A stretch of DNA of 64,000 nt from Liolophura sinensis (taxonomy: Eukaryota; Mollusca; Polyplacophora; Chitonida; Chitonidae). The notes beneath the pieces were generated by a model. That model had not been told where the DNA came from, searched no databases, and saw only the letters and a list, made by a program, of their open reading frames with translations. The DNA is taken from the NCBI RefSeq assembly GCF_032854445.1, contig NC_088306.1:11525386-11589385 (forward strand). Reading direction: 5' to 3'. The translations under genes were made by a program, and so were the position numbers. Positions 11,135 to 21,530 of the stretch are shown piece after piece; within the stretch, counting starts at the first letter, position 1; each line of letters begins with the position of its first letter.

Positions 11135-11527
11135 TCATGTCGAGCGTGTGTACAATAGCGTCGATGGGACACACTGGGTTAAGTAATAAAGGCAATACTT
11201 CCTGCATACATCCGTATCCACACTCTGTAGCCGCCGATCATTCCACGTCCAGTGGTGTGTTTTCCGGTTGAGCCAAGCGGTGATATCAGCTAGGAGGGTT
11301 GGCAGTCCGTAAGAATCGAAATATTCTCCGCAGCACACGTCAATGAAGACCATCCAGTGGGCAATGAAGGCAACCCAGTGTTGCGCGAGGCGGATGCACG
11401 AGTCCGTGTTGATTACACAGGCCCAGGGTCCGTCAGTCACTCGGTTAGGGAGGTGGTCCCGAGCGTAGGCATCCCCCTGCACGGCTCGGATAAATACGTC
11501 TGCCTGTAGGGCGCGTCGCAGTTGCAC
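11135..11527 (-). CDS. adenain-like cysteine protease (element A)
   Basis: 130 codons resembling the capsid-maturation protease of Polintons, adintoviruses and adenoviruses (C5/Ulp1 fold). Visible hallmarks in order: W-VINTD, QHWVAF with the catalytic histidine (about residue 49), GEYFDSYGLP with the acidic residue, then W-NDRRLQS with the oxyanion glutamine and a following C..YCLYYL block with the nucleophile cysteine. This is the least damaged gene of the element: a single open frame with no stop. The usual C-G-Q-Y reads C-R-K-Y here. Its 5' neighbour is the truncated capsid gene and its 3' end faces the polB relic. Confidence 0.8.
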   Translation of the reverse strand: MQLRRALQADVFIRAVQGDAYARDHLPNRVTDGPWACVINTDSCIRLAQHWVAFIAHWMVFIDVCCGEYFDSYGLPTLLADITAWLNRKTHHWTWNDRRLQSVDTDVCRKYCLYYLTQCVPSTLLYTRST

Positions 11528-11598
11528 CGTGTCTATGGTGTTTAACTGGCAAGGTCACAGAGCACGTTTCCGCTTCCGTCTACTATGATATTGTCGGT

Positions 11599-11868
11599 TT
11601 AGTCGGTCATACCTACGCTCTTGCCGGCTTCCAATACCCCTCGGTCCCCGTCGACAATTTTCGCCTTCACGTTCAACATGATGTTGGCCAAGTCCAAGTA
11701 AGAGTCTCCGTCCGCATTGGTGATGAGAAATTCCACGCGACTCAGGCTGGCGATGGGGCTGTAGGCATCCCAACCAACTTTTAGGACGCTGGGGTCGGCA
11801 GGGGGTAACGTCCACAAATCAAAGTCACTGCTTACCGAGGGACAACACTCGGTGTGGGGGAGAGCCAT
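11599..11868 (-). pseudogene. Polinton major capsid protein (F54H12.2-like), N-terminal fragment (element A)
   Basis: About 89 codons from ATG at 11868. It holds ECCPSVSSDFDLWTLPP, YSPIASLS, EFLITNADGDSYLDLAN and LNVKAKI in order, the N-terminus of the double-jelly-roll capsid protein annotated in animals as 'F54H12.2-like'. The family is about six times longer. The match stops near 11605, where a deletion joins the gene to sequence just upstream of the protease. The homologous fragment in element B (53509-53892) extends slightly further, to the segment reading QVDVSLND. Confidence 0.8.
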
Positions 11869-11879
11869 GGTGTTAGCTA

Positions 11880-12204
11880 AAAATATCCGACGACGGGCGT
11901 GGTTTAGCGCATCAAGGGTGCGCCAGGCGTTGTGTTTTATAGGCTCGATCCCCGCCAAGTGCCAAGCGAAACGACCGGCTTTGGCCAACAACTGTCCGCC
12001 TCCCTCGAGAACGTGTCGTTTCAAGGCGCTCTCCACCGATGTTCCACCCCTCATGTCGTCCACGAGTTTCAATCCGGTACGTAACGCGGTCTTTCCCAAC
12101 GGCTGCACGGCAGACCTCACCAAGGGTTGCGCTTTATATTTGATGTAGGGTTGAGGACAACACGCATACTGGTTCGACAGGGTCATTGCAAAGGCTAGGC
12201 GCAC
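11880..12204 (-). pseudogene. basic capsid-associated protein relic (element A)
   Basis: In frame upstream of the capsid start. It contains QPLGKTALRTGLKLVDD, then SALKRHVLEGGGQLLAKAGR, rich in G, A, K and R. The same region of element B has KSAEKALGK and SQALKRRALEGGRQLVAKAGR. In Polintons a small basic protein with this G/A/K pattern sits between the penton-like gene and the capsid gene. Its exact role (core or minor capsid protein) is inferred from position. The N-terminal part seen in B (YYTEQAGGGGPPVF) is lost here. Confidence 0.6.
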
Positions 12205-12910
12205 CGCTGTCGAAAATGAAGTGTCAACACTACTTTACCACGTTCGAATGGCACCGGTCGGCCCGTGTCATCCACCGTTGGCCCATGCCATCCATATGCG
12301 CCGCACAGGAATATATTCCACGTGTCACCACCTGCATGAGTGCCGCGAGCGTGTCTCTAACCACACGTGGCGCGACAATGTCCGTGTACACGTACAGCGT
12401 TGGCACGATTGCTTGTAAATACTCGGCACTGAAGTGTATCAGATCACCATTACCCAGCTCTGCGGTAAATTCAAGAGTTGCTGCAGACGCTGGCTGAAAC
12501 CGAGCCCCAGTTGTTTCTGAAAGCGTATGGTGTATTTCCGCTGTACATCATCCAATCTGAATGTCACATCATCGGCGTGAGACTTGAGCAAGGCGATGTT
12601 CGTGTCAGTCAACAATCCCGTCTGTGCCTTGGCGAGCTGGTTGGGCGAGGGGTAATAGCCTTCCGGCAAGGTTAACTTATGGCTAGGCGTGGTGCGGGTC
12701 GTCTTTGGACTATATGACATATCACACTTCGTCTTCCCGAACGTTGTACCGGCTGCAGGGGTATTTTGTTTCTACCAACCCACATTCCCAGTCGCCACTC
12801 AAATGCATGTGCTGTGGCAGTTGCGTGGTGAAATGCACAAAGTTTTTGTTGGAGAAGTACCGGAGCGAGTTGTTACTGATCAGCGTCACGTAAAACATGT
12901 TGTGGAGTGA
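12205..12910 (-). pseudogene. penton-like/minor capsid protein relic (element A)
   Basis: Two main pieces in different frames. The first (about 12910-12722) starts NMFYVTLISNNS and contains HFTTQLPQHMHLSGDWECGL and YNVREDEV. The second (12720-12439) holds LPEGYYPSPNQLAKA, DVQRKYTIRF and LGLGFSQRLQQLLNLP. After that only shreds remain, including a VRVHG piece. Order and content equal 52260-52985 of element B. In Polintons this gene lies between integrase and capsid genes and is likely the single-jelly-roll penton-like protein; that assignment is inference. Confidence 0.65.
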
Positions 12911-13156
12911 TCTTCGGGCGGATTGACCGTCTTTCCACCCAGCGCGGTATTTAATATTTAATACTCCACTTGCGGTGGCACGATGGCTGGAGACGGACGC
13001 AATCCGGGTCGCCGCTGTTGTCGCCCCGTGGGTCGGCGTGGAGTAGTGGGGATGGTGGTAGTGGTGGTGGTGGTGGTGGGTAGCCGAGACCAGGCGGGCA
13101 GAGACCGTTATTTGGAGGATATTTTCGGCCGGAGTGGTGTCCATCTTTTCCCGCAC
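12911..13156 (-). pseudogene. 5' extension with histidine-rich tract (element A)
   Basis: The open frame of the penton-like relic continues upstream to an ATG at 13156. It includes a run HHHHHHYHHPHY coded by a (GGT/GTG)n stretch at 13050-13080. The frame shows no match to the element B copy, so it is more likely leader or intergenic DNA than protein. Confidence 0.3.
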
Positions 13157-13449
13157 CCCCTGAGGCCAGCGATCGCTCGATCCCGCGGTGTCGCCCTACA
13201 ATGTTCGCGTGTGTACCTAGTCTCGCGGAATGTTCATGGATCTCAGTCCTCCTGACCCATGGAAGTCTTGTCTTTCACGCAAGGCGTCGATCATGCTATT
13301 GTCGGGGACGGTCTTGCCATGGACGGTAAGCGGTTCGTCCACCCCATGGAAGGACTTTGTTTGACGCGTTGGAGAAGCAGTTGCTATGATAGCGCGAAGG
13401 GGCGAGCAGGTCTCCAATTAAGCCACTGCGCTGAACAGTGCGTTCTTTC

Positions 13450-13779
13450 TTATGCAGGTAAACACTTTTCTTGATCAAGGTGCAGAGACCCGTCTTGTGC
13501 CGCTGTAACCTCGCCTTCTGAGCCGGAGTAAGTAGAAAGATTCCCATTTAACACATTCTTCGCACATTCACACAAACACCGAAGTAAACCCGCATCGTTG
13601 CCGCGCAGAACGGCGCGTCGAACGGCTGTGGTGGCTCGAACCAGCAGGGAGAGCAAGGACGCGTAACGTTGGAGCCGGGGTGTCATCACGGACGCTGACG
13701 TTGAATCCATCCCTTGAGGCAGATCGACGGGAAGTGACAAACGTTCACCGTCACCGTCGGGGTTAAATACATTTGACAT
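13450..13779 (-). CDS. unassigned ORF between integrase and penton-like gene (element A)
   Basis: 109 codons from ATG at 13779, beginning MSNVFNPDGDGERLSLPVD and followed by an alanine/arginine/leucine-rich, probably helical part. It lies right after the chromodomain end of the integrase, on the same strand. No family is recognised. Element B has no counterpart because it runs directly from integrase to the penton-like gene. It could be an accessory Polinton gene or a chance frame in GC-rich DNA. Confidence 0.35.
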   Translation of the reverse strand: MSNVFNPDGDGERLSLPVDLPQGMDSTSASVMTPRLQRYASLLSLLVRATTAVRRAVLRGNDAGLLRCLCECAKNVLNGNLSTYSGSEGEVTAAQDGSLHLDQEKCLPA

Positions 13780-13794
13780 CCGTGGCCGGCACCT

Positions 13795-14579
13795 AAGAAT
13801 TGAAGCTGGGTGGATAGTAGATCCACTTCACCAAATAGTACGGTTTCCTCGGCGGCGTTCCGTGTTTAAGATCTTCTTCACCTGATAAAACTTGTCCGCC
13901 GCGGACGTCACCGATTGCAGTTCAGTCTCTTAAAACGTCTCGGCCAATCGTTCCTCGTCCAAGTCCTCCAGTGTGTAGACGACGGACTGATGGGGGTGGG
14001 TGCAGACGACGCGGAACACTTCCCGTGCTCCATATAGGGAGGTACGATTTTTCTAATTTCCCTTTGACTTTAGTAATACGCGGGGGCCTCCGTGGCTCAG
14101 TCAATAAGCGCGCTAGAGTAATGACTCAGAAGCCTCTCACCAATGCGGTCGCTGTGAGTTCAAGTCCAGCTCATGCTGACTTCCTCTCCGGCCGTAAGTG
14201 GGAATGTCTGCCAGCAACCTGTGGATGGGTTTCTCCCGGGCTTTCCCCGGTTTCCTCTCACCCTAATGCTGGCCGCCGTCGTATAAGAGAAATATTCTTG
14301 AGTACGGCATAAAACACCAATCAAATAAATAAATAAATAAATAGTAATACACTCGAGATCGCCAGCGCGGTAACCGTGTGTCAACCGTTTGGCGGGGGTG
14401 GACCGTACAAGGCCTGACGCACTTCTTTCTTGTTCCGCGAGGTGGCTTGGATGGAGGCCCGACGTATCCTCCGGTGATACGCTCGATTGAAGCCGCGGAC
14501 CAGTGAGGACAAGGCGTCGAGATACCGCCGAGTGTTGTGAGCGGTGAAATGCTTGTACATGGGTCCTTTCAAGGTACAT
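13795..14579 (-). pseudogene. Polinton integrase, C-terminal half with chromodomain, split by a SINE (element A)
   Basis: Reading 14579 to 14345: MYKHFTAHNTRRYLDAL, then GFNRAYHRRIRRAS, the end of the rve-type core, matching 52020-52100 of element B. The SINE at 14080-14341 interrupts it. On the other side come RITKVKGKLEKSY (an SH3-like C-terminal segment), YTLEDLDEERL, then FYQVKKILN and YYLVKW, a chromodomain, ending at a TAG near 13796. There is a stop after LAETF and a frameshift within the chromodomain. The first two catalytic acidic residues are lost with the deleted 5' half. Integrases of Polintons are retrovirus-like DDE enzymes. Confidence 0.85.
14071..14350 (+). mobile_element. SINE family 1, full-length, inserted in the integrase of element A
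   Basis: A full copy: head GGGGCCTCCGTGGCTCAGTC with A box, B box GTGAGTTCAAGTCC, body and (AAAT)n tail, occupying about 14080-14341. A perfect 9-base target duplication TAGTAATAC is present at 14071-14079 and 14342-14350. The insertion is therefore younger than the Polinton copy. Confidence 0.95.
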
Positions 14580-14778
14580 GCTATGCTATGCTACACTACA
14601 ATTTGCAATGCTATACTATGCTACCAGTCAGTCAGCCAGCACGGCTGCCAGAACCATAACACGCCACACACTACACCATACTACACTGCACTACACTACA
14701 CTTATACTACACTTCATTATAGTATAGTATCGTATATTATTGTAGTGTAGTGAAGTGTGGTGTGGTGTAGTGTAGACA
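14580..14778. repeat. CTACACTA-type simple repeat forming a hairpin (element A subterminal)
   Basis: Low-complexity DNA built of CTATGCTA, CTACACTA and TATAGTATAG words. The half with ACTACACTACACTT (about 14660-14715) is complementary to GTGTAGTGAAGTGTGG... (about 14740-14775), so it can fold. It lies between the integrase break and the right TIR. Similar TATAGTATAG words sit beside the polB end of element B (55575-55720). Confidence 0.6.
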
Positions 14779-14789
14779 CATGACACATG

Positions 14790-14848
14790 ACTCCTTCGCA
14801 ATTCTGACGCCTCCGCAATCCGACACGTTTTGGACGCAGTATACTACT
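14790..14848 (-). repeat. element A right terminal inverted repeat
   Basis: Reverse complement begins AGTAGTATACTGCGTCCAAA. It abuts the second AACACA (14849-14854). Confidence 0.92.
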
Positions 14849-15164
14849 AACACAAAACCGGAAGGGCATATAACTGTCGCACAGACGATTGGCTCAGTTA
14901 TAAGTCACCTATACGGATAAATGTACCGACCGTAGAGAAAACAAATGCTTTAGGGCACTGCTCTGTACTAATGATGTGCAAGGTTATTGACCAGTACATC
15001 GCTGAACTTTGTCACCTATAAAGACAGCATGGAGGGAAGAATGCCCGATGTGAAGACACTGAGTTCAACGTTTCCTATTGCGCATGTTAAAATTAGCTCT
15101 AGAATGCTGCTCTGCAGAAATGACGTACAAGCTCATTAACCAGTACATCGTTGAACATTGTCAG

Positions 15165-15515
15165 ATACAAAACAAAAAATACTATAGGAACATAAAGCTG
15201 TCGTAGCTTTAAGTTACACTGAGCCTTAACTTTAGGACAGTTCACTGATCTAAAATTGTTGCTTACATTAAGATCTGTTTTCAATGCTTAGAGTTGTCTT
15301 ATATTTTAATGGCAAAAATGAAAATCGGCTTAACTTCAAAAACAAGTCCAGGACTTGTGCCACAGGTTAAGACTATAAAGTTCTGACAGTTTATGACATC
15401 TTCGTGATCCTGGGGCCTGGGCTGCAAAAATGGAAGTGTGATAGATGGCAAATTGTCACGCGTATGACCGGTGATAACCGGCCTCTTTTATCAGTTTACT
15501 GTTGGACCTCATGAC
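15165..15515. repeat. MITE-like and family 3 repeats
   Basis: The stretch 15165-15412 ends TTCGTGATCCTGGGG, like the right end of the MITE at 46187-46425, and has AGCTTTAAGT and GGTTAAGACT words in inverted order. It is directly followed by a minus-strand family 3 copy (15425-15515) with CAAATTGTCACGCG. From 15516 to 17097 no gene is supported. A G-rich run at 16274-16301 is noted separately. Confidence 0.45.
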
Positions 15516-17097
15516 TAAAGTATTAAAGGTTTCAAAGGTAAGAGCAACTAAACAAAATGGAGAAAAGACGAAAAATGACAAAGTGAAGTAACATATAATA
15601 TGCATGTATAAGCCTAGTAGGTTATCTCATATAATTCGAATATTTGTATATGCAACCTGATTAACCATGGAGTATGGCATCCAGCGAGGACTTCAAAGAA
15701 GAAGCAGAAATGCCTGTGTTCATATAATGACTGTGTAATGTTATAGTCAATGGGTTTTCATTCTTGTGAAAACGGTCAGGTAAACGGGTGGAGGAAACCA
15801 TGGTGACAGAGGTATATTGTGGCGAGCTATACAGACGAACGTTGTTATGGCCTCTTTTCATGGACAAGCGATTGTGTTGGCGATTAATTGCTTCCGTCAA
15901 TTCTCTCCGGAAACACACTGGAGTATTTTCACAGACTCTTAAATGCACACGTTAAGACAGAGCGACTGACGCGTCCCTTTTTGACATATCGGTCGAGGAT
16001 GTTGCTGTAGTCGATTGGCGATACAGTAGAATCGCAGTTGCCAATGCAAGGGCCGTGGAAACACAGGCGTACGTGTGCCGTAACGGTTTCTAGACAAGTG
16101 GTCTTCAACAAACGTGTAAGACAGCATGCGCAAACAGCACCACCAGTGCCCTCGACCGCTCCTTGTGACAAATGCCCAATCATAGGGAGGGAAACAACTA
16201 TATATAACATATGTTTACCGCCAAGTCCCTAAGAACGGCTTAATTTCTGTAAACTATAGTTGGAGTCATTAGTGGGGGGGTGGGGGTGAGGGTGGGGGCT
16301 GCATGTCAAGTGCCTGGGCCGTATTCTACTGATTACTACATTGTTTCTCTTTGTTCAACCATAGGGTACATTTGCCACAACGTACAATGAGCCCCAAAAT
16401 GCCTTTTATTTTGAAATGAAAAGGTTTTAGGTCACGTCAAATTCAAGCTGATTAGCGCCTACGCCTCCTGGGAGCGTTTAAATTAACTGGGCTTGGTGGG
16501 TGATCCATCATCACGATTATATCGATGCACACAATAACGACGATAACCTAATCAGGAAATAAGTCTGTCCCTTGCTGTGTTTTATGTACATATTATTCGT
16601 TTTGAAAAGGTAGCGGACGTTCCAGTGTACGTTCATACCTTTCTCGAAAATATGATTGTACAGATGTGCTTGGTTAAGCAATACAAAACAGGCTGTCCAC
16701 CACGTGTTAGGGGTAATCGTCAAAAGGTCAAATTGTAGTCGGCTCTCGTAAAAGTGTTTTACCTATACTTCAAGACAGAAAAAATGGTCATATCCATTAA
16801 CACATATCAAATTCTCCCCATACTGAGAGCCCTAAGCTACGAGTTTGAAAACACCTGCTTCACGTGAACATGAGTCCATTTCTTGGATGTGAGAATAAAA
16901 TTTTGAACGGGACCATTCGTATACCGTAGGGGTGAGGGAAGCGGAAAACACGGCTTACACATCCTTTCTGTCCAGGTACCTTTCTACACGTGATAAACAC
17001 AATAAACACAACTCCTAACTTAAAGCACCAGCCAGAGCTGGAATCGAACACTCGACCTCACGGGTGAAAGGTTAGTGGACTGAACTGTGAAGGCGTA

Positions 17098-17262
17098 CAC
17101 ATTTTTATTTATTTTTATTTATTTATTTCATTGGTGTTTTACCCCCTACTCAAGAATATTTCACTTATACCACGGCGGCCAGCATTATGGTGGGAGGCAA
17201 CCGGGCACAGCAAAGGGCAACCCACGACCATCCGCAGGTTGCTGGCAGACCTTCCCACTATA
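17098..17262 (-). mobile_element. SINE family 1, partial copy
   Basis: Tail TTTATTTATTTCATTGGTGT, then ACTCAAGAATATTTCACTTA, CATTATGGTGGGAGG and GCAGACCTTCCCAC on the reverse strand. The head is absent. It is followed 45 bases later by a (TA)n tract. Confidence 0.88.
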
Positions 17263-17305
17263 CATTTATAAGCCGGGAAGGACAAAGACCAGGTCTGTCA
17301 GTAAA

Positions 17306-17308
<3 letters not shown>

Positions 17309-17357
<49 letters not shown>
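17309..17357. repeat. (TA)n microsatellite
   Basis: About 24 uninterrupted TA dinucleotides. Confidence 0.95.
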
Positions 17358-17360
<3 letters not shown>

Positions 17361-20300
17361 TGTCTCTAAATATAGATGACTTTTTAAGTAAACATCTCGA
17401 TAAACATGAGATATCATGTAAGAAGAAACTATATATATATAATCTCTAAATAGATAACTATTTTTAACATAACTGGGTATTTTGTAACAAAACCAAAAAA
17501 AAGAACAGAAAACGCCTTCACTATTCTGCGCAGTTGATCAAAGCAACGCCATATTTCAGACGATCTGATTCTCAGCTGCTATCATACTGTGGTCTCTGCT
17601 CTTGTTTCACTATCTATGCTATACATCTTTAATTATATTAAAGGATCGGTGTCCAGGTTTAACTACTGGTCGTCATTACAACGGTTGTCTCGTGCTGATA
17701 CGGTACATGAGCGGTTGGGTTTCTGAAAAACGTACTAATGACTTTAATTCCAGCAAAATCAATTCATATGTCGCCCGAGCTGATCTCCAGCCGGCCGCAC
17801 TGGTACGGCTCAGCGGGTGACATCATAGCTGGCCAAACGAACAACGGCTGAGTTTAATATAGATCTGAGAATTCATATCAAAACAATGTCATCTTCCAGA
17901 TGGATTCCTGCTACAGAGAAGCAAATATCCTACCTTACCAATTTGAACCCATAGTGGACGAGTTGAAGTTCGATTTATGACATTGACATCTCTGGTCAGA
18001 CTTCAGGTTCCGAGTTTTCAGACGTAGAATAGCATCTTGCATCTAGGCTGGCAAGGTATCCGATGTTACCCTGTATATTTCGTGTGCTTATCATGAAATT
18101 TAATTTACTAACCTTTCACTCTGTTCGCTCCACAATAATATCAATCTATTCCAGAGGTATTCTAAATTCATACCTATATGCGATTACAACTGTCCGTTGT
18201 TGGAAATCCGAATAGCCAATGCCTCTATATAGTCGTGTAAAATTTGAATACCTGCATGGTGTGTGCGTAGGCGTAGATTTGCTATTAATCAGTTTTTATC
18301 TGTCAGGTCTTAGTCGACTGCGGCCCCATACTACCCAAATCTGTAGTAAATCTGAGTTCAACTGTATTCCTCTCGTAGCTTTCTGCTGTTCAGTGGCGAG
18401 AGAAGATGCGACTGTTTTTGGAGGGTACTGTAAATCCACGCTTTCCTTAGTAGGTTCAAGCTGTCTGTAACTTGAAGAAAAGTTTAAAGTTGAAGACCGT
18501 GAGCAGAACAGCAAACCATTTCGTGGAGAAATTGGATATGCTTGTTGTCACTCTTGTAGCTTTTTTCCAATTCTGAACAAAATAGCATAGCTCTGACAGT
18601 TCGTAAAGGTTGGACTTTCATGACGTAATTTGGCGGAGACTGCCGAGTGTTTGCGGAGCAAAATACATAAAATCAGCCTTATTATATCGCGATCTTAAGT
18701 GCCACATTACTCAGATTAATGTGCCCCTTTGTATCTACACGTCTGAGACAACAACATAAATTTATAACGACATACAACACAAATAAAAACAGTTTACCTC
18801 AAGCAGTGGTATAGTGCATTTCATGCAATAGTAGCTAAATATATTTACATGTATATCAACGGCCGGCTCTAGACGTATGAGCTGCACTGCGTGTGGTCCT
18901 TGTAGTAGCCCAAAGAGGACTTCAAATTAGACCGTAACTTCCGATCACACTTTCACGGTATACAGTGCATGCGCCGCTCTCTACATTCGCTTCACATCAC
19001 CGCCACCACTTGCAAAATTGTTTACAGAAGTCTTGAACAACGCCGAGGTCATTGGGGTCACGGTAGTGAGGCAGGAAGTGATGTCAGAAAATTCAAAAAC
19101 TCTGTCTCAACCTTTGTTTGTAAAAGTACGTCATACACATGCACTGTATCTGATGTACGCATAACATGCTTACGTGTGACGATTTGACAGTTATCACTTT
19201 CTCGTCACAGTTCTGGTTTTACTATATATGTTGTGGTCCTTTGTATATATGTAAACATACACATAAATGAAATATCCGTAGGTGTTAATTTAGGCATTTT
19301 CAAATCATACCCTATTTCAGCCAAGACCATCATATCAGCCAGAAAGCCGGAGGCTACAGGGCTGATACTATTTTGTTAACTTTAACAGAAAGTCTGCTAT
19401 TTGAGTCAGGCTATAATGTAGTTCGCTGTTGTAGCGGATTATTATGTCAAATATAGAAAACATATTTCGTTAATTCAACCATAGAGACTGTATTAGACTC
19501 AGCATGGTAGAATACATTCTAGCAACTTCTGATGGCCGAGGATTGATGTGTGGTGCGATATGGGAATGCCCTCATTATAACCTTTCTTATCTGATCTTTA
19601 CCGATATGCCACAGGTTAGTCATACGATGTGGACAAAAATGGACAGGCGAAGTAATTCTAGTAACTTGCGACTTTACAGATGTTATTTCAAAGGCAAACT
19701 GGATATTTACATAGATCATTTAAACGCAGGTTCGAGTGAAAACAACACACGATGGTCACATCTATCAGTCGAGTTAATAATTCAGGAACAGCAGTAAAAT
19801 ACCTATGCTAAGTGCGGGGGGAATTTTTCCAGATCTATCAAGCGTTCTTTCTTACACATATATGATCATAACGGATACAATCCGATGTGCACTAAGTAAG
19901 TTGCTATTACTGCAGTCGTCTCGGTTTTTCGATTTACCACACTGTGAAGTGACATGTCAGTAGACGTCTATTTCTTAATCTTTCGTTTCTATTTTATCGG
20001 GCGCCGGGCTAAGAGAGCACCAACTGCCACAACTCACAGAAATTGTGCCTCCGAAATCTCTTGATAACGATTCCGCCCGATGCTGTGTAGCACCGAGTAC
20101 CAGTACGGTAAAGGCCCTTTTGTCATCATTCAGGGTCAATCGGAATTTATTACTTTTGATCCAGACCCAAGATACGTGCCTTAAGTCTTCAACAATTTCT
20201 TCAAGATGTTATTTTATTAACATTCGTTTTGAAAGAAATAGATATCCTTGTAGCACCTTTACAAGTTTTTTCTGGGTTTATAATTTAATTTGCGAAAGTA

Positions 20301-21277
20301 AAAATGTCTTCACTACGGAGCTTGAAGTGATTTTTAGTACAAGAAAATATTGACTTCGTATCACGTCAAGGGAAACAACTCTTAGTCGATGAAAACGGTC
20401 TGCACCCCACAGCCCAACTTCTCCAGCCAGAGATGTAGGCCTATCCAGGCTCTAAATACAGACAGTATTTTTCTTTGCTCATACACATGCACAAAACAGT
20501 TGCATCCGTCTACATATGTCTGCTTACTTTAGATACATACATGTAAAATAAACGTTTATTATAAACATGTGCAAGATTCTTTTATACAATCATGTTGAAA
20601 TGCGTACATTTGCAACTAAATAAATAATGTACATGTGCGTGGGCTACAAAAGTTTTGCACATATGTGCAAAGAATTGTATATCTTGAAAGAACCGAAACT
20701 TTCAGAGACATACACAGGTTGGCAAATAATTGTACACCTACAGACAAAAAAATTTGGACCTACAGTTCTATGTATATACAATCCTTTTGCACGTATGTAT
20801 AGGTCTAATTTGAGAATAAATGTCGAAACGACTTGCCGTCCATGGCTTGCAAGCTGCCAAAGATCGATGTTTTTACACATGTGCGTATTTCAGTTAGTTA
20901 GACTGACATACAAACCCAGCCCCACCGGTTTTTCTCATACATGTTTAGGCCTTTAGTTTTAATGTGACCGACAGGTGATGACAACACAACATTTTGCGTA
21001 AATGTAGTCCAATAAATTGCAGTTAACATCGCTGTATTTTTGTTTACCTAATTCTGCTTAAGCCATAATGCTAAGGCACGTGTACGTTACTAGTTTTAAC
21101 CAGGCATATTTGCCTTATGAACAGTCGGAATAAAACACGGACAGGTAAATTGATATAGGCCTACACGCACGTGTGACCATCTGCTATCTCACCGTCATGA
21201 GTGCTCTGTCGGGTTTTACTCTCTGTTCTGTAATCTATATTATATACTCCTTTCCATTCTGTTCTCCTGGATAAACC
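17358..21277. other. no gene recognised; family 3 repeat copies
   Basis: About 3.9 kb without a supported gene. Family 3 repeats lie at about 17570-17630, 19170-19245 and 21110-21240. Open frames at 18219-18514, 19504-19797 and 20045-20353 show no recognisable domain, no supporting splice structure and no codon signal that I could trust. Confidence 0.5.
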
Positions 21278-21530
21278 GGGGACCTCTGTGGCTCAGTTGG
21301 TTAGCGCGGCGTAATGACCCAGGAGTCTCACCAATGCGATCGTTGTGAGTTCAAGTCCAGCTCATGTTGGCATCATCTCCGGCCATACGTGGGAAGGTTT
21401 GTCAACAACCTGCGGATGATCGTGGGTTTCCCCCGGGCTCTGCCCGGTTTCCACCCACCATAATGCTGGTCGCCGTCGTGTAAGTGAAATATTCTTGAGT
21501 ACGGCGTAGAACACCAATCATATAAATAAA
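21278..21530 (+). mobile_element. SINE family 1, full-length copy
   Basis: Head GGGGACCTCTGTGGCTCAGTT with A box, B box GTGAGTTCAAGTCC, the full body and a short tail ATCATATAAATAAA. A target duplication could not be seen. The head has a short deletion between the boxes relative to the copy at 8510. Confidence 0.92.

Larger units (their letters stand above)
9503..14848 (-). mobile_element. Polinton/Maverick element A, internally deleted
   Basis: A 5.3-kb element with terminal inverted repeats of about 59 bases (9503-9561 and 14790-14848, 53 of 59 matching), both starting AGTAGTATACTGCGTC. A perfect 6-bp target duplication AACACA lies at 9497-9502 and 14849-14854. An AG start and 6-bp duplication are known marks of Polintons (protein-primed, self-synthesising transposons related to adintoviruses). 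In the integrase-to-polB direction (minus strand) it carries an integrase 3' half, an unassigned ORF, a penton-like gene, a basic capsid-associated gene, the capsid N-terminus and an adenain-like protease, then convergent polB C-terminus on +. The integrase N-terminus, most of the major capsid gene, the polB N-terminus and any packaging ATPase are absent. The copy is non-autonomous and broken. Confidence 0.9.

Noticed and set aside
15929-16210. 93-codon minus-strand ORF
   Set aside because: No recognisable family, overlapping open frames in other phases, and no element boundary or splice site to support it.
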